Below, piece after piece: positions 18,983-28,777 of a DNA stretch of 64,000 nt. This DNA comes from Aquabacterium sp. A3. Lineage in GTDB: Bacteria > Pseudomonadota > Gammaproteobacteria > Burkholderiales > Burkholderiaceae_C. How positions within the stretch are numbered: the stretch's first letter is position 1; every line of letters begins with the position of its first letter. The position numbers were made by a program, and so were the translations under genes. Location: contig NZ_JBBPEV010000006.1 of assembly GCF_038069945.1 (NCBI RefSeq), positions 62,001 through 126,000 of the forward strand. The letters run 5' to 3'. A model generated the notes under the pieces. It made no database searches, had not been told where the DNA came from, and saw only the letters and a program-made list of their open reading frames with translations.

Positions 18983-19144
18983 GGGACGTGGGACGATCTA
19001 AGGGAATTCCAGTGTACGGCGCGCCTCCCACGCCACATGTGTCAATCCACCCCTTAAAAGCGGGTGCGCGGGGGCGCTATGGCGCCAGATGTGCGAAAAA
19101 CTGCACAAGAGCGTGACATTTGCCTACAACAGCGACAAGGTGTT

Positions 19145-19933
19145 TCAGGTGTGAAACAGGTCGTCCTGATGGACCGATGGAATCTGCCAGGACAGCGCGC
19201 GCTCACGCGCCTGCAGAAACCGCTGCGCCACGCCGAAATGGCCGCAGCCCATGAAGGGCACCGGGCCGCGCGTGGCCGACAGCGGCGACGGGTGGTTGCT
19301 TTGCAGCACCAGCAGACCCTCTGGCGGATGCCCCGAGGCCTGGCGCGCCGCCTGTAACAGGGGCGCCTTGCGGTGGGCGTGGGCCCCCCAGAGCATCACC
19401 ACACGGGGCCCCGCGTCGGCCACGACGGCCTGGGCCAGTGCATCGGTGAGCGCCTCCCAGCCCCAGCCCGCGTGGCTGCCGGCCCGCCCGGCCTCGACCG
19501 TGAGCGACGTGTTGAGCAGCAAGACGCCTTGGCGCGCCCAGGCGACGAGGCTGCCATGGGCAGGGGCCGCCAGCCCCAGGTCACGATGCAATTCTTTGCG
19601 GATGTTGCGCAGACTGGGCGGGATGGCCACCCCCTCGCGCACCGAAAAGGCCAAGCCATGGGCCTGACCCGGGCCATGGTACGGGTCTTGGCCCAGGATG
19701 AGGACCTGCACCTCGGCGCGGCGCGTGAGGTGCAGCGCATGGAACACCTCGTCCGGGTAGATGAGCGCGCCGGCGGCCCGGGCAGCGTCCACACGGTCGA
19801 TCAGGGCGCGGCCCACCGCACTGGCACGAAAGGCATCGGTCAGCGGGCGCCAGTCGGCGGGCACCGCGTCGAAGAGCTCGTCGAGCGGGCGAGACAGCGC
19901 GGGCGCAGGGGTGTCAGCGAAGAGATCGGGCAC
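19145..19933 (-). CDS. ung: uracil-DNA glycosylase (family 1)
   Basis: Removes uracil from DNA to begin base-excision repair. The water-activating motif GQDPYHGPGQAHGLAFSV is present near residue 90, the LLLNTSLTVE segment near 150, and the family HPSPLS loop near 220. HPSPLS is followed by ATRGPVPFMGCGHF, slightly different from the usual form. The open frame runs to 20020 inside trpC. The GTG at 19933, one base after the trpC stop, begins VPDLFADTPAPALSRPL and is the likely start (262 residues), although no strong Shine-Dalgarno is visible. Probably read from the trp transcript. Confidence 0.95.
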   Translation of the reverse strand: MPDLFADTPAPALSRPLDELFDAVPADWRPLTDAFRASAVGRALIDRVDAARAAGALIYPDEVFHALHLTRRAEVQVLILGQDPYHGPGQAHGLAFSVREGVAIPPSLRNIRKELHRDLGLAAPAHGSLVAWARQGVLLLNTSLTVEAGRAGSHAGWGWEALTDALAQAVVADAGPRVVMLWGAHAHRKAPLLQAARQASGHPPEGLLVLQSNHPSPLSATRGPVPFMGCGHFGVAQRFLQARERALSWQIPSVHQDDLFHT

Positions 19934-19934
19934 G

Positions 19935-20735
19935 TCAGTGGAAGAGCTGCGCCAGCGCCACGCCCGGCTCAGGCTGGCGCATGAAGGCCTCGCCCACCAG
20001 GAAGGCGTGCACGTCGGCATCGCGCAGGCGCTGCACGTCTGCCGGGCCCAGGATGCCGGACTCGGTCACCAGCAGGCGGTCGGCCGGCACCCGGGGCAGC
20101 AGGCCCAGCGTGGTGTCCAGCGTGACCTCGAAGGTGCGCAGGTTGCGGTTGTTGATGCCCACCAGCGGCGTTTTGAGCTTGAGGGCACGGTCCAGCTCGT
20201 CACCGTCGTGCACCTCGACCAGCACGGCCATGCCGAGCTCGTGCGCCAGGGCTTCGAGGTCGCGCATCTGGGCGTCGTCCAGGCAGGCGGCGATCAGCAG
20301 GATGCAGTCGGCGCCCATGGCGCGGGCGTCGTACACCTGGAAGGCGTCGACCATGAAGTCCTTGCGCAGCACCGGCAGGCTGCAGGCCTCGCGGGCTTGC
20401 TTGAGGTAGGCCTCGGCGCCCTGGAAGAAGCGCTCGTCCGTCAACACACTCAGGCAGGCGGCGCCGTGCTGGGCGTAGCTGCGCGCGATGTCGGCGGGCA
20501 CGAAGTGCTCGCGCAGCACGCCCTTGCTGGGGCTGGCCTTCTTGACCTCGGCGATGACGGCGGCCTGGCCGGCAGCGATCTTGGCGCGCAGGGCGCCCGT
20601 GAAATCGCGCACATCGCCCAGCTCGCGGTTGCGTTGCTCGGCTTGGGTGCGCACCTCGGCCAGCGAACGGGTTTTCAGCGCCAGCGCGATCTCTTCGTGC
20701 TTGACGGCGACGATCTTTTGCAGGATGTCGGACAT
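19935..20735 (-). CDS. trpC: indole-3-glycerol-phosphate synthase
   Basis: Converts carboxyphenylamino-deoxyribulose phosphate to indole-3-glycerol phosphate in tryptophan synthesis. It is a 266-residue TIM barrel with the family motifs [19 protein letters not shown] (catalytic Lys/Glu), [27 protein letters not shown] and [14 protein letters not shown], and the phosphate-binding VTESGI. It is monofunctional, without TrpF. Third gene of trpGDC, 18 bp after trpD. Confidence 0.98.
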   Translation of the reverse strand: MSDILQKIVAVKHEEIALALKTRSLAEVRTQAEQRNRELGDVRDFTGALRAKIAAGQAAVIAEVKKASPSKGVLREHFVPADIARSYAQHGAACLSVLTDERFFQGAEAYLKQAREACSLPVLRKDFMVDAFQVYDARAMGADCILLIAACLDDAQMRDLEALAHELGMAVLVEVHDGDELDRALKLKTPLVGINNRNLRTFEVTLDTTLGLLPRVPADRLLVTESGILGPADVQRLRDADVHAFLVGEAFMRQPEPGVALAQLFH

Positions 20736-20753
20736 GGTCGTCTCTTTCGGGGG

Positions 20754-21797
20754 TCAGCCTTGGGCTGCGGCCAGGCGCTGCGTGGTCTGCACGAATTGCT
20801 CCAGCTTCTCGGCGGCCCGGCCCGAGGCCAGGGCCTCGCGGGCGCGTTCGATGCCATCGGCCAGGCTGTGCGCCACGTCGGCGGCATACAGGGCGGCCCC
20901 GGCATTGAGCAACACGATGTCGCGGGCGGGGCCGGGCTCATTGGCCAGCACGCGGCGCAGCACGGCCAGCGACATCTCGCGGTTCTGGGCCTTGAGCAAA
21001 GAGCCGTCGTGCTCGCCGATGCCGAACTGGCTGGGGTGGATGCGGTACTCGCGCACCTCGCCGTCTTTGAGCTCGGCCACCTGGGTGTCGCCGTTGAGGG
21101 TGATTTCATCCAGGCCGTCGCTGCCATGCACGACGAGCACGTGGTTCGAGCCCAGGCGCTGCAGCACGCGCGCCATGATGCCCACCAGATCGGGGTGGAA
21201 GACGCCCATGAGCTGGTTGGGCGCGCCCGCCGGGTTGGTCAGCGGCCCCAGGATGTTGAACAGGGTGCGCACGCCAAGTTCTTTGCGCACGGGCGCGGCG
21301 TGCTTCATGGCACCGTGGTGGTTGGGCGCGAACATGAAGCCGATGCCCGTCTCGGCCAGGGCCTGGGCCACCTGGGCGGGCTGCAGGTTGATGCCCACGC
21401 CCAGGGCTTCGAGCACGTCGGCGCTGCCGGTCGACGACGACACCGAGCGCCCACCGTGTTTGGCCACGCGGGCCCCGGCGGCCGCAGCCACAAACATCGC
21501 GGTGGTGCTGATGTTGAAGGTGTGGGCGCCGTCGCCGCCGGTGCCGCACAGGTCGACCATGTGGTGACGGTCATCGACCTGCACCGGCGTGGCGAACTCG
21601 CGCATGACCTGGGCGGCTGCCGTGATCTCGCCCACGGTCTCTTTCTTGACGCGCAAGCCCGTGATGAGCGCGGCCATGACCACGCTCGACATCTCGCCGG
21701 TCATGATGCGGCGCATCAGGCCCAGCATCTCGTCGTGGAAGATCTCGCGGTGCTCGATGACGCGCTGCAGGGCTTGCTGGTCGGTGATCTGGCTCAT
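20754..21797 (-). CDS. trpD: anthranilate phosphoribosyltransferase
   Basis: Transfers phosphoribose to anthranilate. The 347-residue product has the PRPP-binding [20 protein letters not shown] near residue 84, KHGGRSVSS near 115 and the anthranilate-site segment [20 protein letters not shown] near 157, all intact. Ten base pairs after trpG, same strand. Ordinary family length. Confidence 0.98.
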   Translation of the reverse strand: MSQITDQQALQRVIEHREIFHDEMLGLMRRIMTGEMSSVVMAALITGLRVKKETVGEITAAAQVMREFATPVQVDDRHHMVDLCGTGGDGAHTFNISTTAMFVAAAAGARVAKHGGRSVSSSTGSADVLEALGVGINLQPAQVAQALAETGIGFMFAPNHHGAMKHAAPVRKELGVRTLFNILGPLTNPAGAPNQLMGVFHPDLVGIMARVLQRLGSNHVLVVHGSDGLDEITLNGDTQVAELKDGEVREYRIHPSQFGIGEHDGSLLKAQNREMSLAVLRRVLANEPGPARDIVLLNAGAALYAADVAHSLADGIERAREALASGRAAEKLEQFVQTTQRLAAAQG

Positions 21798-21807
21798 GAC
21801 GGGCGCC

Positions 21808-22392
21808 TCACATCTTCAGGAAGTTGGCCAGCATGGCGTGGCCGTGCTCGGTCAGGATGGATTCGGGGTGGAACTGCACGCCCTCCAGGGGTGCGAAGTT
21901 CGGGTCGGTTTGTGGGCCCTTGTGGCGCACGCCCATGATCTCGCCGTCGTCGGTGGTGGCCGAGATGTGCAGGCACTCGGGCAGCGTGGCGCGCTCGATC
22001 GCCAGCGAGTGGTAGCGGATCACGGTGAACTGTTTGGGCAGGCCGGCAAAGACGCCCTGCTCGTCGGTGGTGATGACGCTGGTCTTGCCGTGCATCTGTT
22101 CGCGGGCGCGGATCACCTTGCCGCCCAGGGCGGCGCCGATGCTCTGGTGGCCCAGGCACACGCCCAGGATGGGCAACTGGCCGGTGAAGCGCTGCAGCGC
22201 GGGCACGCACACACCGGCTTCGGCGGGCGAGCAGGGGCCGGGCGAGAGCACCAGGCGGTCGGGCTTCATGGCGGCGATCTCGTCGAGGGTGACCTCGTCG
22301 TTGCGCACCACCTTGACCTCTTCACCCAGCTCGCAGAAGTACTGCACCAGGTTGAAGGTGAAGCTGTCGTAGTTGTCGATCATCAGCAGCAT
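21808..22392 (-). CDS. trpG: anthranilate synthase component II (glutamine amidotransferase)
   Basis: Supplies ammonia from glutamine to TrpE and may also serve PabB. A 194-residue class I amidotransferase with [19 protein letters not shown] at the N-terminus, the nucleophile in [15 protein letters not shown] near residue 79 and the catalytic His/Glu in [11 protein letters not shown] near 172. First of trpGDC. It is unusual that trpE is not adjacent: two unrelated genes lie between (22642-26097). The 249-bp gap upstream (22393-22641) shows no other gene. Confidence 0.97.
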   Translation of the reverse strand: MLLMIDNYDSFTFNLVQYFCELGEEVKVVRNDEVTLDEIAAMKPDRLVLSPGPCSPAEAGVCVPALQRFTGQLPILGVCLGHQSIGAALGGKVIRAREQMHGKTSVITTDEQGVFAGLPKQFTVIRYHSLAIERATLPECLHISATTDDGEIMGVRHKGPQTDPNFAPLEGVQFHPESILTEHGHAMLANFLKM

Positions 22393-22641
22393 GAACGCGT
22401 TCCTCGAAGCAGCCGGGGCACACTGGCGCCCCGTGTCATGACATGGTTGTCGGTTGGCATGACGGTCTGGCTTGGCGTTGTACCAGACGCGCGCCCCTGG
22501 CGTGGACCCTTGGTCTGGGCAGCGCCGCAGGGGAGGGAGGCGCGCAGGGTCGTTCAGTCAGGCGATGGCGTCACCGCCACCAACGGTGGCCCCGAAGTGA
22601 GCGGGTGGTCGTGACTGAAGCTTGCTGCATGATCACATTCT

Positions 22642-23772
22642 ATGTCAGCCCAGAATGATGTTTCACGCGCCCAGGGCGCCGCCCCTGCCCTGCTGGGCCT
22701 GGAAGTGATGCGCTTTGTGTGCGCCCTGTCGGTGCTCTTGTGGCACTACCAGCAGTTTTATGTGGTGGGGCCGGTACACGCCGACATGGTGCACGACCAC
22801 GGGGGGCAGCCCTGGGCGTCGTGGCTGGCGCCGTTTTATGGCCATGGCTGGCTGGGTGTGCAGGCCTTCTGGGCCTTGTCGGGATTCATCTTTTTCTGGA
22901 AGTACGGCCAGGCGGTGGCCGATGGGCGGGTGGCGGCGGGGCGCTTTGCCTGGCTGCGGTTTTCGCGCCTGTACCCCCTGCACCTGCTGACGCTGCTGGC
23001 CATGTTGCCGCTGATCGCGTGGTACCGCGCCCAAACCGGCGGGCAAGACTATGTCTACCCTCACAACACGGTAGAGAACTTCATGCTGCAGTTGTTCCTG
23101 GCCAGCGACTGGGCCGGACGCAACGAGTGGTCGTTCAACGGGCCGATCTGGAGCATTTCGATCGAGGTGCTGGCTTATGCGGTGTTTTTCGCGCTCAGCC
23201 GGCTGGGCTGGGTGCGCCCGTGGCAGATCGGTGTGGTGATCGCCGCCATGGGCGCGGTGTACGCCCTCAAGCTGACGGCGCACCCGCTGGTGCTGTGTCT
23301 GTTCTTCTTCTACCTGGGCGGTCTGACGCACGCGGTATGGCACTGGGTGCGTCAGGCGGGCGAACGCTGGCAACTGGCCATGAACGTGGTCGTGGTGGCC
23401 GGCCTGGCCGGCAGCACCGCCTTGGCCGCCTGGGGGCTGCTGCGCCCGATGTTCTACTTGGCGGCCCTGGCCCCTTTGGGCATGCTGGCGCTGCTGGCCG
23501 TGGTGCACCCGCGCTCCAGCCGCACGGCGGGCTGGCTGAGCACCCTGGGCCACACCACCTACGCCAGCTACCTGTTGCATTTTCCGCTGCAGTTGCTGGT
23601 GGCCAACCTCAGCGGGGCCGATCCGTCGCGGCTGCCCCTGCATTCGCCCTGGTGGCTGCTGGGCTACCTGACGCTGACGTTCGGCCTGGCCGCCCTCACC
23701 TACCGGTGGATTGAAGCGCCAGCCCAGCGGGCCTTGCGGGGGTGGTCAGACCGAGGTCGGCAGGCGGCCTGA
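22642..23772 (+). CDS. acyltransferase-3 family membrane protein (OafA-like)
   Basis: A 376-residue polytopic acyltransferase with the signature LLGLEVMRFVCALSVLLWHY (catalytic His), FWALSGFIFFWKYG, RFSRLYPLHLLTLL, and a C-terminal TYASYLLHFPLQLLV...YRWIEAPAQR. It probably acylates an extracellular glycan. It lies alone on the plus strand inside the split trp locus, and its 3' end overlaps the convergent GGDEF/EAL gene by 27 bp. The start is uncertain: no Shine-Dalgarno is evident before 22642, and an internal ATG at 22708 is possible. Confidence 0.88.
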   Translation: MSAQNDVSRAQGAAPALLGLEVMRFVCALSVLLWHYQQFYVVGPVHADMVHDHGGQPWASWLAPFYGHGWLGVQAFWALSGFIFFWKYGQAVADGRVAAGRFAWLRFSRLYPLHLLTLLAMLPLIAWYRAQTGGQDYVYPHNTVENFMLQLFLASDWAGRNEWSFNGPIWSISIEVLAYAVFFALSRLGWVRPWQIGVVIAAMGAVYALKLTAHPLVLCLFFFYLGGLTHAVWHWVRQAGERWQLAMNVVVVAGLAGSTALAAWGLLRPMFYLAALAPLGMLALLAVVHPRSSRTAGWLSTLGHTTYASYLLHFPLQLLVANLSGADPSRLPLHSPWWLLGYLTLTFGLAALTYRWIEAPAQRALRGWSDRGRQAA

Positions 23773-26097
23773 GATCAGCGCCTGCACGGGGCCGTGCGCC
23801 GCCAACTGCGCTGCACGCAGCCAGTCGGTGGCCGCGCTCACCTCCAGCGGGCGGGCGTAGAGGAAGCCTTGCAGGGCCTGGCAGCCCGCCTCACGGGCCG
23901 ACTGGGCGTGCTCAGGGCTCTCCACCCCTTCGGCCACCACGTCGAGCCGCAAGGCCGAGGCCAGGTCACAAATGGCCCGCACCACCGCCACGGCCTCGGC
24001 CTCGGGCATCGGGTCCACCAGGCTGCGGTCGATCTTGACGGTCTGCAAGGGCAGGCTGCGCAGCATGTTCAAGGACGAGAACCCGGTGCCAAAGTCGTCC
24101 AGCGCCACCGCCACGCCCTGCTCGCGCAACTGGCGGATGTGCACGAGCGCCTGCTCCATGTGGGTGACGGCGGCCGACTCGGTGATCTCCAGCGTGATGG
24201 CCGCGGGCGGCACGGCATGCTGCTTCAAGGTGTGGAGCACGCGTGCGGGGAACTGCGCCTCCAGCAACTGCACGGGCGAGACGTTGACGGCCACCGGCAC
24301 GGGCTGCAAACCCGCCTGGATCCAGGCCGCCTGCTGGCGACAGGCCTGCTCCAGGATCTGCGCCCCCAGGGGCACGATCAAGCCGGTGCGCTCGGCGGCC
24401 GGGATGAAATCCAGCGGACTCACGCGGCCGTGCCCAGGGCGGTCCCAGCGCACCAGGGCCTCGAAGCCGGTGAGCCGCCCGGTGGCGGCACACACCTTGG
24501 GCTGGTAGACCAGCGAAAACTCGTGGTTGACCAGACCGCTGCGCAGGGCCTGCTCGGCGTCAAAGAACGAGGCCATGTCCTGCTTGATGTGGTCGGCCGC
24601 GAACTGCACCGAGGTGCCAGGCATGCGCTTGGCCTCGTGCATGGCGGCGTGCGCGGCCTGCAGCAGGGGCTCAGGGCGGGTGCCAGAGGCCGGGTAGGTG
24701 GCCACGCCCATGGAGACGTCGATGTAGAAGTGGTGTGCCCCCACCGGCAGGGGGTCGGCCAGCAGTTGGCGCACGGTCTGGGTCAGGTCGGCGGCGGCGC
24801 GCGCGAGGTCGCCACAGGCGGGCGCCACCAGGGCAAACTCGTCTTCGCCCAGGCGCATCACCTCGGCACGGTCGCGCACCGTCTGTTGAAGGCGGTCGGC
24901 CAGGGCCACCAACACGGCATCGCCCACCTGGTGTCCATGGGCCTCGTTGACGAACTTGAAGCGGTCCAGGTCCAGCAGCAAGAGCACAAAGCCCGACGAG
25001 GGCGGCTCGTCGCAGGCGCTGGACAGGCGCTCCAGCAGGGCCTGGCGGTTGGGCAGGCTGGTCAGCTCGTCATGGCGGCTGCGCCAGGCCAGGGCCTGCG
25101 AGGCGACGCGACGCTCGGTCTCGTCGGAGACCACCACCTGCAAGGCCGGCAGCCCATCCCAGTCCACCTGCCAGGCTTTGAAGCGCAGGTACAGAGTGCG
25201 TCCGTCGAGCGAGCAGCGCTCGCCATCCCACTCGGCCTGCTCCAGCTCGCCGCTCAGCACGCTGGCGGCCAGCGCCGAGGCGCGGGCACGCTCGGACTCT
25301 GGCACGGTGCGCGCCACCCATTCGGCCGAAAACACCTCGGGCGCCGGGCTGCCCTGGTCCATGCCATAGATGTTGCGAAACGCCGGGTTGGCGTAGGTGA
25401 CCATGCCGCGCCGCACCACCGCCACGCCTTGATGAGAGCGTTCGGTGAGTGCAAAAAAGCGGTCTTTGAGGCGGTTGGCGCGGGTGGTGGAGCGCAGCAT
25501 CGCGGCGTACAGCAGCGCCAGGGTGAGGCTGAAGCGCAGGACGGCCGCCACCGCCGTCTGGATGGGCACGGCCACCTCGCCCCAGATGGCGAAGGGAAAG
25601 TGGTTCAGCCCCAGCAGCAACAGCAACACGCCCACCAGCCGCCCCCCGCCGCCAAAGGGCCACAACCACCAGCACACGATGAGCCCCACCAGGGTGTGCG
25701 TGGCCGCAAAGCCGCCCTGGGCCAAACGGCTGTCGATGGCCAGCAAGCCTGCGGCAAAAACCGCCTGCACCGTGAACAGGATGGGGCCACCACGCTCGGG
25801 CCACACGCGCCGCGACAGGTGGGCGGCGCCGCCGATCAAGAGTGTGAGGGTGCCGGCCGCCACCAGGGCCAGGCCGGCAAAGCCCACGCCATGGATGAGC
25901 GGATCGGGCTGACGCCACGCCCAGTAGGCCACCGGGTTGACGCAATACAGCAGGTGGGCGGCCCCCAGCAGACCGGCGAAGATCAGCGAACGATCTCGGT
26001 ACCAGACCAACAGCAGGGCGCTGGCCGAAGCCAGCATGACCGCAATGTAAAAAAGATAGGGGTAGAGCACGAAAAACACACACCCACATGGGGCCAC
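23746..26097 (-). CDS. membrane-anchored PAS-GGDEF-EAL protein, probable c-di-GMP phosphodiesterase
   Basis: A 783-residue protein with six or seven hydrophobic segments in residues 10-200, a PAS domain (about 215-335), a GGDEF domain (340-495) and an EAL domain (515-770). The cyclase motif reads GEDEF at 417-421, with the second Gly replaced, and the I-site Asp is absent, so cyclase activity is doubtful. The EAL motifs are intact: FEALVRW at 545-551, LEITESA, LDDFGTGFSSL, KIDRS and VAEGVE. It is 128 bp after trpE on the same strand and possibly co-transcribed. The GTG at 26097 is the longest start; no clear Shine-Dalgarno, so the N-terminus may be shorter. Confidence 0.88.
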   Translation of the reverse strand: MAPCGCVFFVLYPYLFYIAVMLASASALLLVWYRDRSLIFAGLLGAAHLLYCVNPVAYWAWRQPDPLIHGVGFAGLALVAAGTLTLLIGGAAHLSRRVWPERGGPILFTVQAVFAAGLLAIDSRLAQGGFAATHTLVGLIVCWWLWPFGGGGRLVGVLLLLLGLNHFPFAIWGEVAVPIQTAVAAVLRFSLTLALLYAAMLRSTTRANRLKDRFFALTERSHQGVAVVRRGMVTYANPAFRNIYGMDQGSPAPEVFSAEWVARTVPESERARASALAASVLSGELEQAEWDGERCSLDGRTLYLRFKAWQVDWDGLPALQVVVSDETERRVASQALAWRSRHDELTSLPNRQALLERLSSACDEPPSSGFVLLLLDLDRFKFVNEAHGHQVGDAVLVALADRLQQTVRDRAEVMRLGEDEFALVAPACGDLARAAADLTQTVRQLLADPLPVGAHHFYIDVSMGVATYPASGTRPEPLLQAAHAAMHEAKRMPGTSVQFAADHIKQDMASFFDAEQALRSGLVNHEFSLVYQPKVCAATGRLTGFEALVRWDRPGHGRVSPLDFIPAAERTGLIVPLGAQILEQACRQQAAWIQAGLQPVPVAVNVSPVQLLEAQFPARVLHTLKQHAVPPAAITLEITESAAVTHMEQALVHIRQLREQGVAVALDDFGTGFSSLNMLRSLPLQTVKIDRSLVDPMPEAEAVAVVRAICDLASALRLDVVAEGVESPEHAQSAREAGCQALQGFLYARPLEVSAATDWLRAAQLAAHGPVQALISGRLPTSV

Positions 26098-26207
26098 GTC
26101 AGGTGCTCAGCATCGCCGCGCCGACGGCGGCCGGCAAGGGTGGATTCCCGGCGAGCCCGTGCGTTCTCCACACCAACACCCCCCTGATTCAGAGGGGCGC
26201 AGCGGCG

Positions 26208-26229
26208 GTCAGGGGGTCAGGGGGGTCAG
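26208..26229. repeat. short tandem GTCAGGGG repeats at the trpE 3' end
   Basis: Two copies of GTCAGGGG(G) and the beginning of a third are tandem across the trpE stop. On the coding strand this gives TGA codons spaced nine bases apart, so the stop is followed by an in-frame second TGA. Confidence 0.6.
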
Positions 26230-27704
26230 AGCCCCTGTTCAACCAGCTCGGCGGCGCGCACCACGGCGCGGGCCTTGGCCTCGGTTTCTTTCCATTCGAG
26301 CTCGGGCACCGAATCGGCCACCACGCCCGCACCGGCCTGCACGTACAGGGTCTGGTCCTTGATGACGCCGGTGCGGATGGCAATCGCCACGTCCATGTCG
26401 CCCGCGAAGCTCAGGTAGCCCACGGCGCCGCCGTAGACGCCGCGCTGCACGGGCTCGAGCTCGTCGATGATTTCCATGGCGCGGATCTTGGGCGCGCCGC
26501 TGAGCGTGCCCGCCGGGAAGCTGGCGCGCAGCACGTCGAGCGCGCTCATGCCGTCTTTCAGCGTGCCCTCAACGTTGCTGACGATGTGCATGACGTGCGA
26601 ATAGCGCTCGATGCCGAAGGCCTCGGTCACCTTCACCGAGCCCGTCTTGGCGATGCGCCCGATGTCGTTGCGCGCCAGGTCGATCAGCATGACATGCTCG
26701 GCGCGCTCTTTGGGGTCGGCCAGCAGTTCTTGCTCGTGGGCCAGGTCGGCCTCGGGCGTGGTGCCACGCGGGCGGGTGCCCGCGATCGGGCGGATGGTGA
26801 CAGTCTCGCCGCCGTCGGCGTTTTTCTCCTGGCGCACCAGGATCTCGGGGCTGGAGCCCACGACATGGTGGTCGCCCATGTCGTAGTAGTACATGTAGGG
26901 GCTCGGGTTGAGCGAGCGCAGCGCGCGGTACAGCGTCAGCGGCGAGGCCGTGAAGCGCTTTTGCAGGCGCTGGCCGATGACGACCTGCATGCAGTCCCCG
27001 GCGGCGATGTATTCCTTGCAGCGCAGCACCGCCGCCTCGAAGTCGGCCTTGGCGAAGTGGCGCTCGACCGGGAAGGACTCGGTGGGCGCCACGGGCGGCA
27101 CGGGCACGACGGCGTTCAGGCGGGACTGCAGCTCGGCCAGGCGTTCGACCGCGCGCTCGTAGGCACCCGGCTGAGCCGGGTCGGCGTAGACGATGAGGAA
27201 CAGGCGATCGGCCAGGTTGTCGATGACGGCCAGCTCTTCGCACTGCAGCAGCAGGATGTCGGGCGTACCGATGCCGCCCGGCTTGTGCGTTTTGGCCAGG
27301 CGCGGCTCGATGTGGCGCACGGTGTCGTAGCCGAAGTAACCGGCCAGACCACCGCAAAACCGCGGCAGGCCCCGGGGCACCGCCGCCTTGAAGCGCGCCT
27401 GATAGGCCTCGATGAAGTCCAGCGGATTGGCCTCGTGGGTTTCGACCACGGCGCCATCGGTGACCACCTCGATGTGGCGGCCGGTGGAGCGCACCAGGGT
27501 GCGGGCCGGCAGACCCACGAAGGAGTAGCGCCCGAAGCGCTCGCCACCCACCACGGATTCGAGCAGGAAGCTCAAAGGCTGGCCTTGCGTGAGCTTGAGG
27601 TACAGCGACAGCGGGGTGTCGAGGTCGGCCAGGGCCTGGGCGACCAGGGGGATGCGGTTGTGGCCGGCGGCGGCCAGGGAATCGAATTCAGCGCGGGTGA
27701 TCAT
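26226..27704 (-). CDS. trpE: anthranilate synthase component I
   Basis: Converts chorismate plus ammonia to anthranilate with TrpG. The 492-residue product has an N-terminal regulatory region with the tryptophan-site-like segment TPLSLYLKL near residue 31. The chorismate-binding domain follows: [19 protein letters not shown] near 275, PIAGTRPRG near 310, [14 protein letters not shown] near 340, and [18 protein letters not shown] near 400. GGAGG precedes the ATG. It lies downstream of gph, as is common in betaproteobacteria, but is separated from trpG by about 3.8 kb. Confidence 0.98.
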   Translation of the reverse strand: MITRAEFDSLAAAGHNRIPLVAQALADLDTPLSLYLKLTQGQPLSFLLESVVGGERFGRYSFVGLPARTLVRSTGRHIEVVTDGAVVETHEANPLDFIEAYQARFKAAVPRGLPRFCGGLAGYFGYDTVRHIEPRLAKTHKPGGIGTPDILLLQCEELAVIDNLADRLFLIVYADPAQPGAYERAVERLAELQSRLNAVVPVPPVAPTESFPVERHFAKADFEAAVLRCKEYIAAGDCMQVVIGQRLQKRFTASPLTLYRALRSLNPSPYMYYYDMGDHHVVGSSPEILVRQEKNADGGETVTIRPIAGTRPRGTTPEADLAHEQELLADPKERAEHVMLIDLARNDIGRIAKTGSVKVTEAFGIERYSHVMHIVSNVEGTLKDGMSALDVLRASFPAGTLSGAPKIRAMEIIDELEPVQRGVYGGAVGYLSFAGDMDVAIAIRTGVIKDQTLYVQAGAGVVADSVPELEWKETEAKARAVVRAAELVEQGL

Positions 27705-28093
27705 GGTGATGGGCCTCCAGCCCGGGGCGGCCTGCGCCGCCGGATGCGTCTCTCAGACCGTCAGGTGGCGCCAGGTGTCACGTTCATTTACACCCTGGTG
27801 ACCCGCCTGAAGGTGTCGGGGGCTTGGCGCACCGCCTATGATCACGGCACGCGAACCCGTCAGGCACATGGCATCACCGCCAGGGCCAGGCTCCCCGGTC
27901 GTGCGCACCTTTGGTCTGTTTGCGAGGGACGAACATGGATTCAGTGTAGCAGGGGCCACCTGCCCGACGCTGCGTGTCATGGCATCGCCCCGAACAAGGG
28001 CAAACCCAGGTTGCGAGCGACCTTCGTCGCGTAACAATCCCCGTACCGATCGGCGCTGCGCGCATGGTCGGTGGACGTCACTTCTGGATCGAC
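27705..28093. promoter_or_regulatory. divergent control region of trpE and the chalcone-isomerase-like gene
   Basis: A 389-bp gap without a clear gene. On the minus strand a 20-codon ORF (27874-27936) ends in AWPWR, that is two Trp codons just before its stop, about 170 nt upstream of trpE. A weak -10-like TACACT lies six bases before its ATG. I see no well-formed U-tract terminator after it, so tryptophan attenuation is only a possibility. Confidence 0.35.
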
Positions 28094-28750
28094 ATGAGCT
28101 TTGCATTCTGGACGGGCCGCGTGAGGCTTGCCAGGCCCACCGTGGCCTTGTGGTTGTGCCTGGGACTGGGCATGGGTTTGGGCATGAGCCAGCCGGCGGC
28201 GGCCGTGGGCGCAGACGCCGTGGGGGTGAACTACCCCGACAGCCTGCGGGTGGAGGGCGTGACCTTGTCGCTCAATGGCACCGGGGTGGCCTACCGGGCC
28301 CTGGTCAAGCTGTACACCGTGGGCCTGTACCTGCCCACCAAAACCAGCAACCCCACCGAGGTGCTGGACATGAGCACGCCCCGCCGCCTGCGCTTCGTGA
28401 TGCTGCAAGGCATGCGGGTGGACGAGATCGGCAAGGCCATCACCCGGGGGATCGAGCTCAACAGTTCGCGCCCCGAGTTCTTCAAATTGATCCCCTCGAT
28501 CCGCGCCATGGGTGAGCAGTTCGCCGGCATCCGGCGGCTCAACGCCGGCGACGTGTTCGTCATCGAACACGTGCCCAACCGGGGCACGCTCTTCCTGGTC
28601 AACGGCGAGCCCGCCGGGCTGCCCATCACCGAGCCCTTGTTCTACCCCGCCGTGCTGCGCACGTGGATCGGGCCCAAACCCGTGACCCAGGACCTCAAGA
28701 TCGCCTTGCTGGATCAGCAGCCCGTGGGCGTGCTTGACGCCCTGGAGTGA
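28094..28750 (+). CDS. chalcone-isomerase-like exported protein
   Basis: A 218-residue protein starting MSFAFWTGRV, with a hydrophobic signal (about residues 12-33) ending in AAAVG. The mature part has the chalcone isomerase-like bacterial family pattern: NGTGVAYRALVKLYTVGLYLPTKTSNP, RRLRFVMLQGMRVDEIGKAI, AGDVFVIEHVPNRGTLFLVNGEPAG and FYPAVLRTWIGPKPVTQDLKIALL. The substrate is unknown; most bacterial members are probably not flavonoid enzymes. Longer starts at 27974 and 28064 lack a Shine-Dalgarno. It stands between gph and trpE on the opposite strand. Confidence 0.82.
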   Translation: MSFAFWTGRVRLARPTVALWLCLGLGMGLGMSQPAAAVGADAVGVNYPDSLRVEGVTLSLNGTGVAYRALVKLYTVGLYLPTKTSNPTEVLDMSTPRRLRFVMLQGMRVDEIGKAITRGIELNSSRPEFFKLIPSIRAMGEQFAGIRRLNAGDVFVIEHVPNRGTLFLVNGEPAGLPITEPLFYPAVLRTWIGPKPVTQDLKIALLDQQPVGVLDALE

Positions 28751-28777
28751 GTCAAGGGCGTCAAAGGCGTCAAGGGC
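28751..28777. repeat. three tandem copies of a 9-bp unit GTCAARGGC
   Basis: GTCAAGGGC, GTCAAAGGC and GTCAAGGGC occur in direct succession across the gph stop codon. Minor tandem duplication with no assigned function. Confidence 0.8.

Noticed and set aside
18983-19144. TTGACA element upstream of the first exopolysaccharide gene as a promoter
   Set aside because: The only -10-like TACACT lies 23 nt away and the expected position is GC-only, so no supported sigma70 promoter; no sigma54 motif either.
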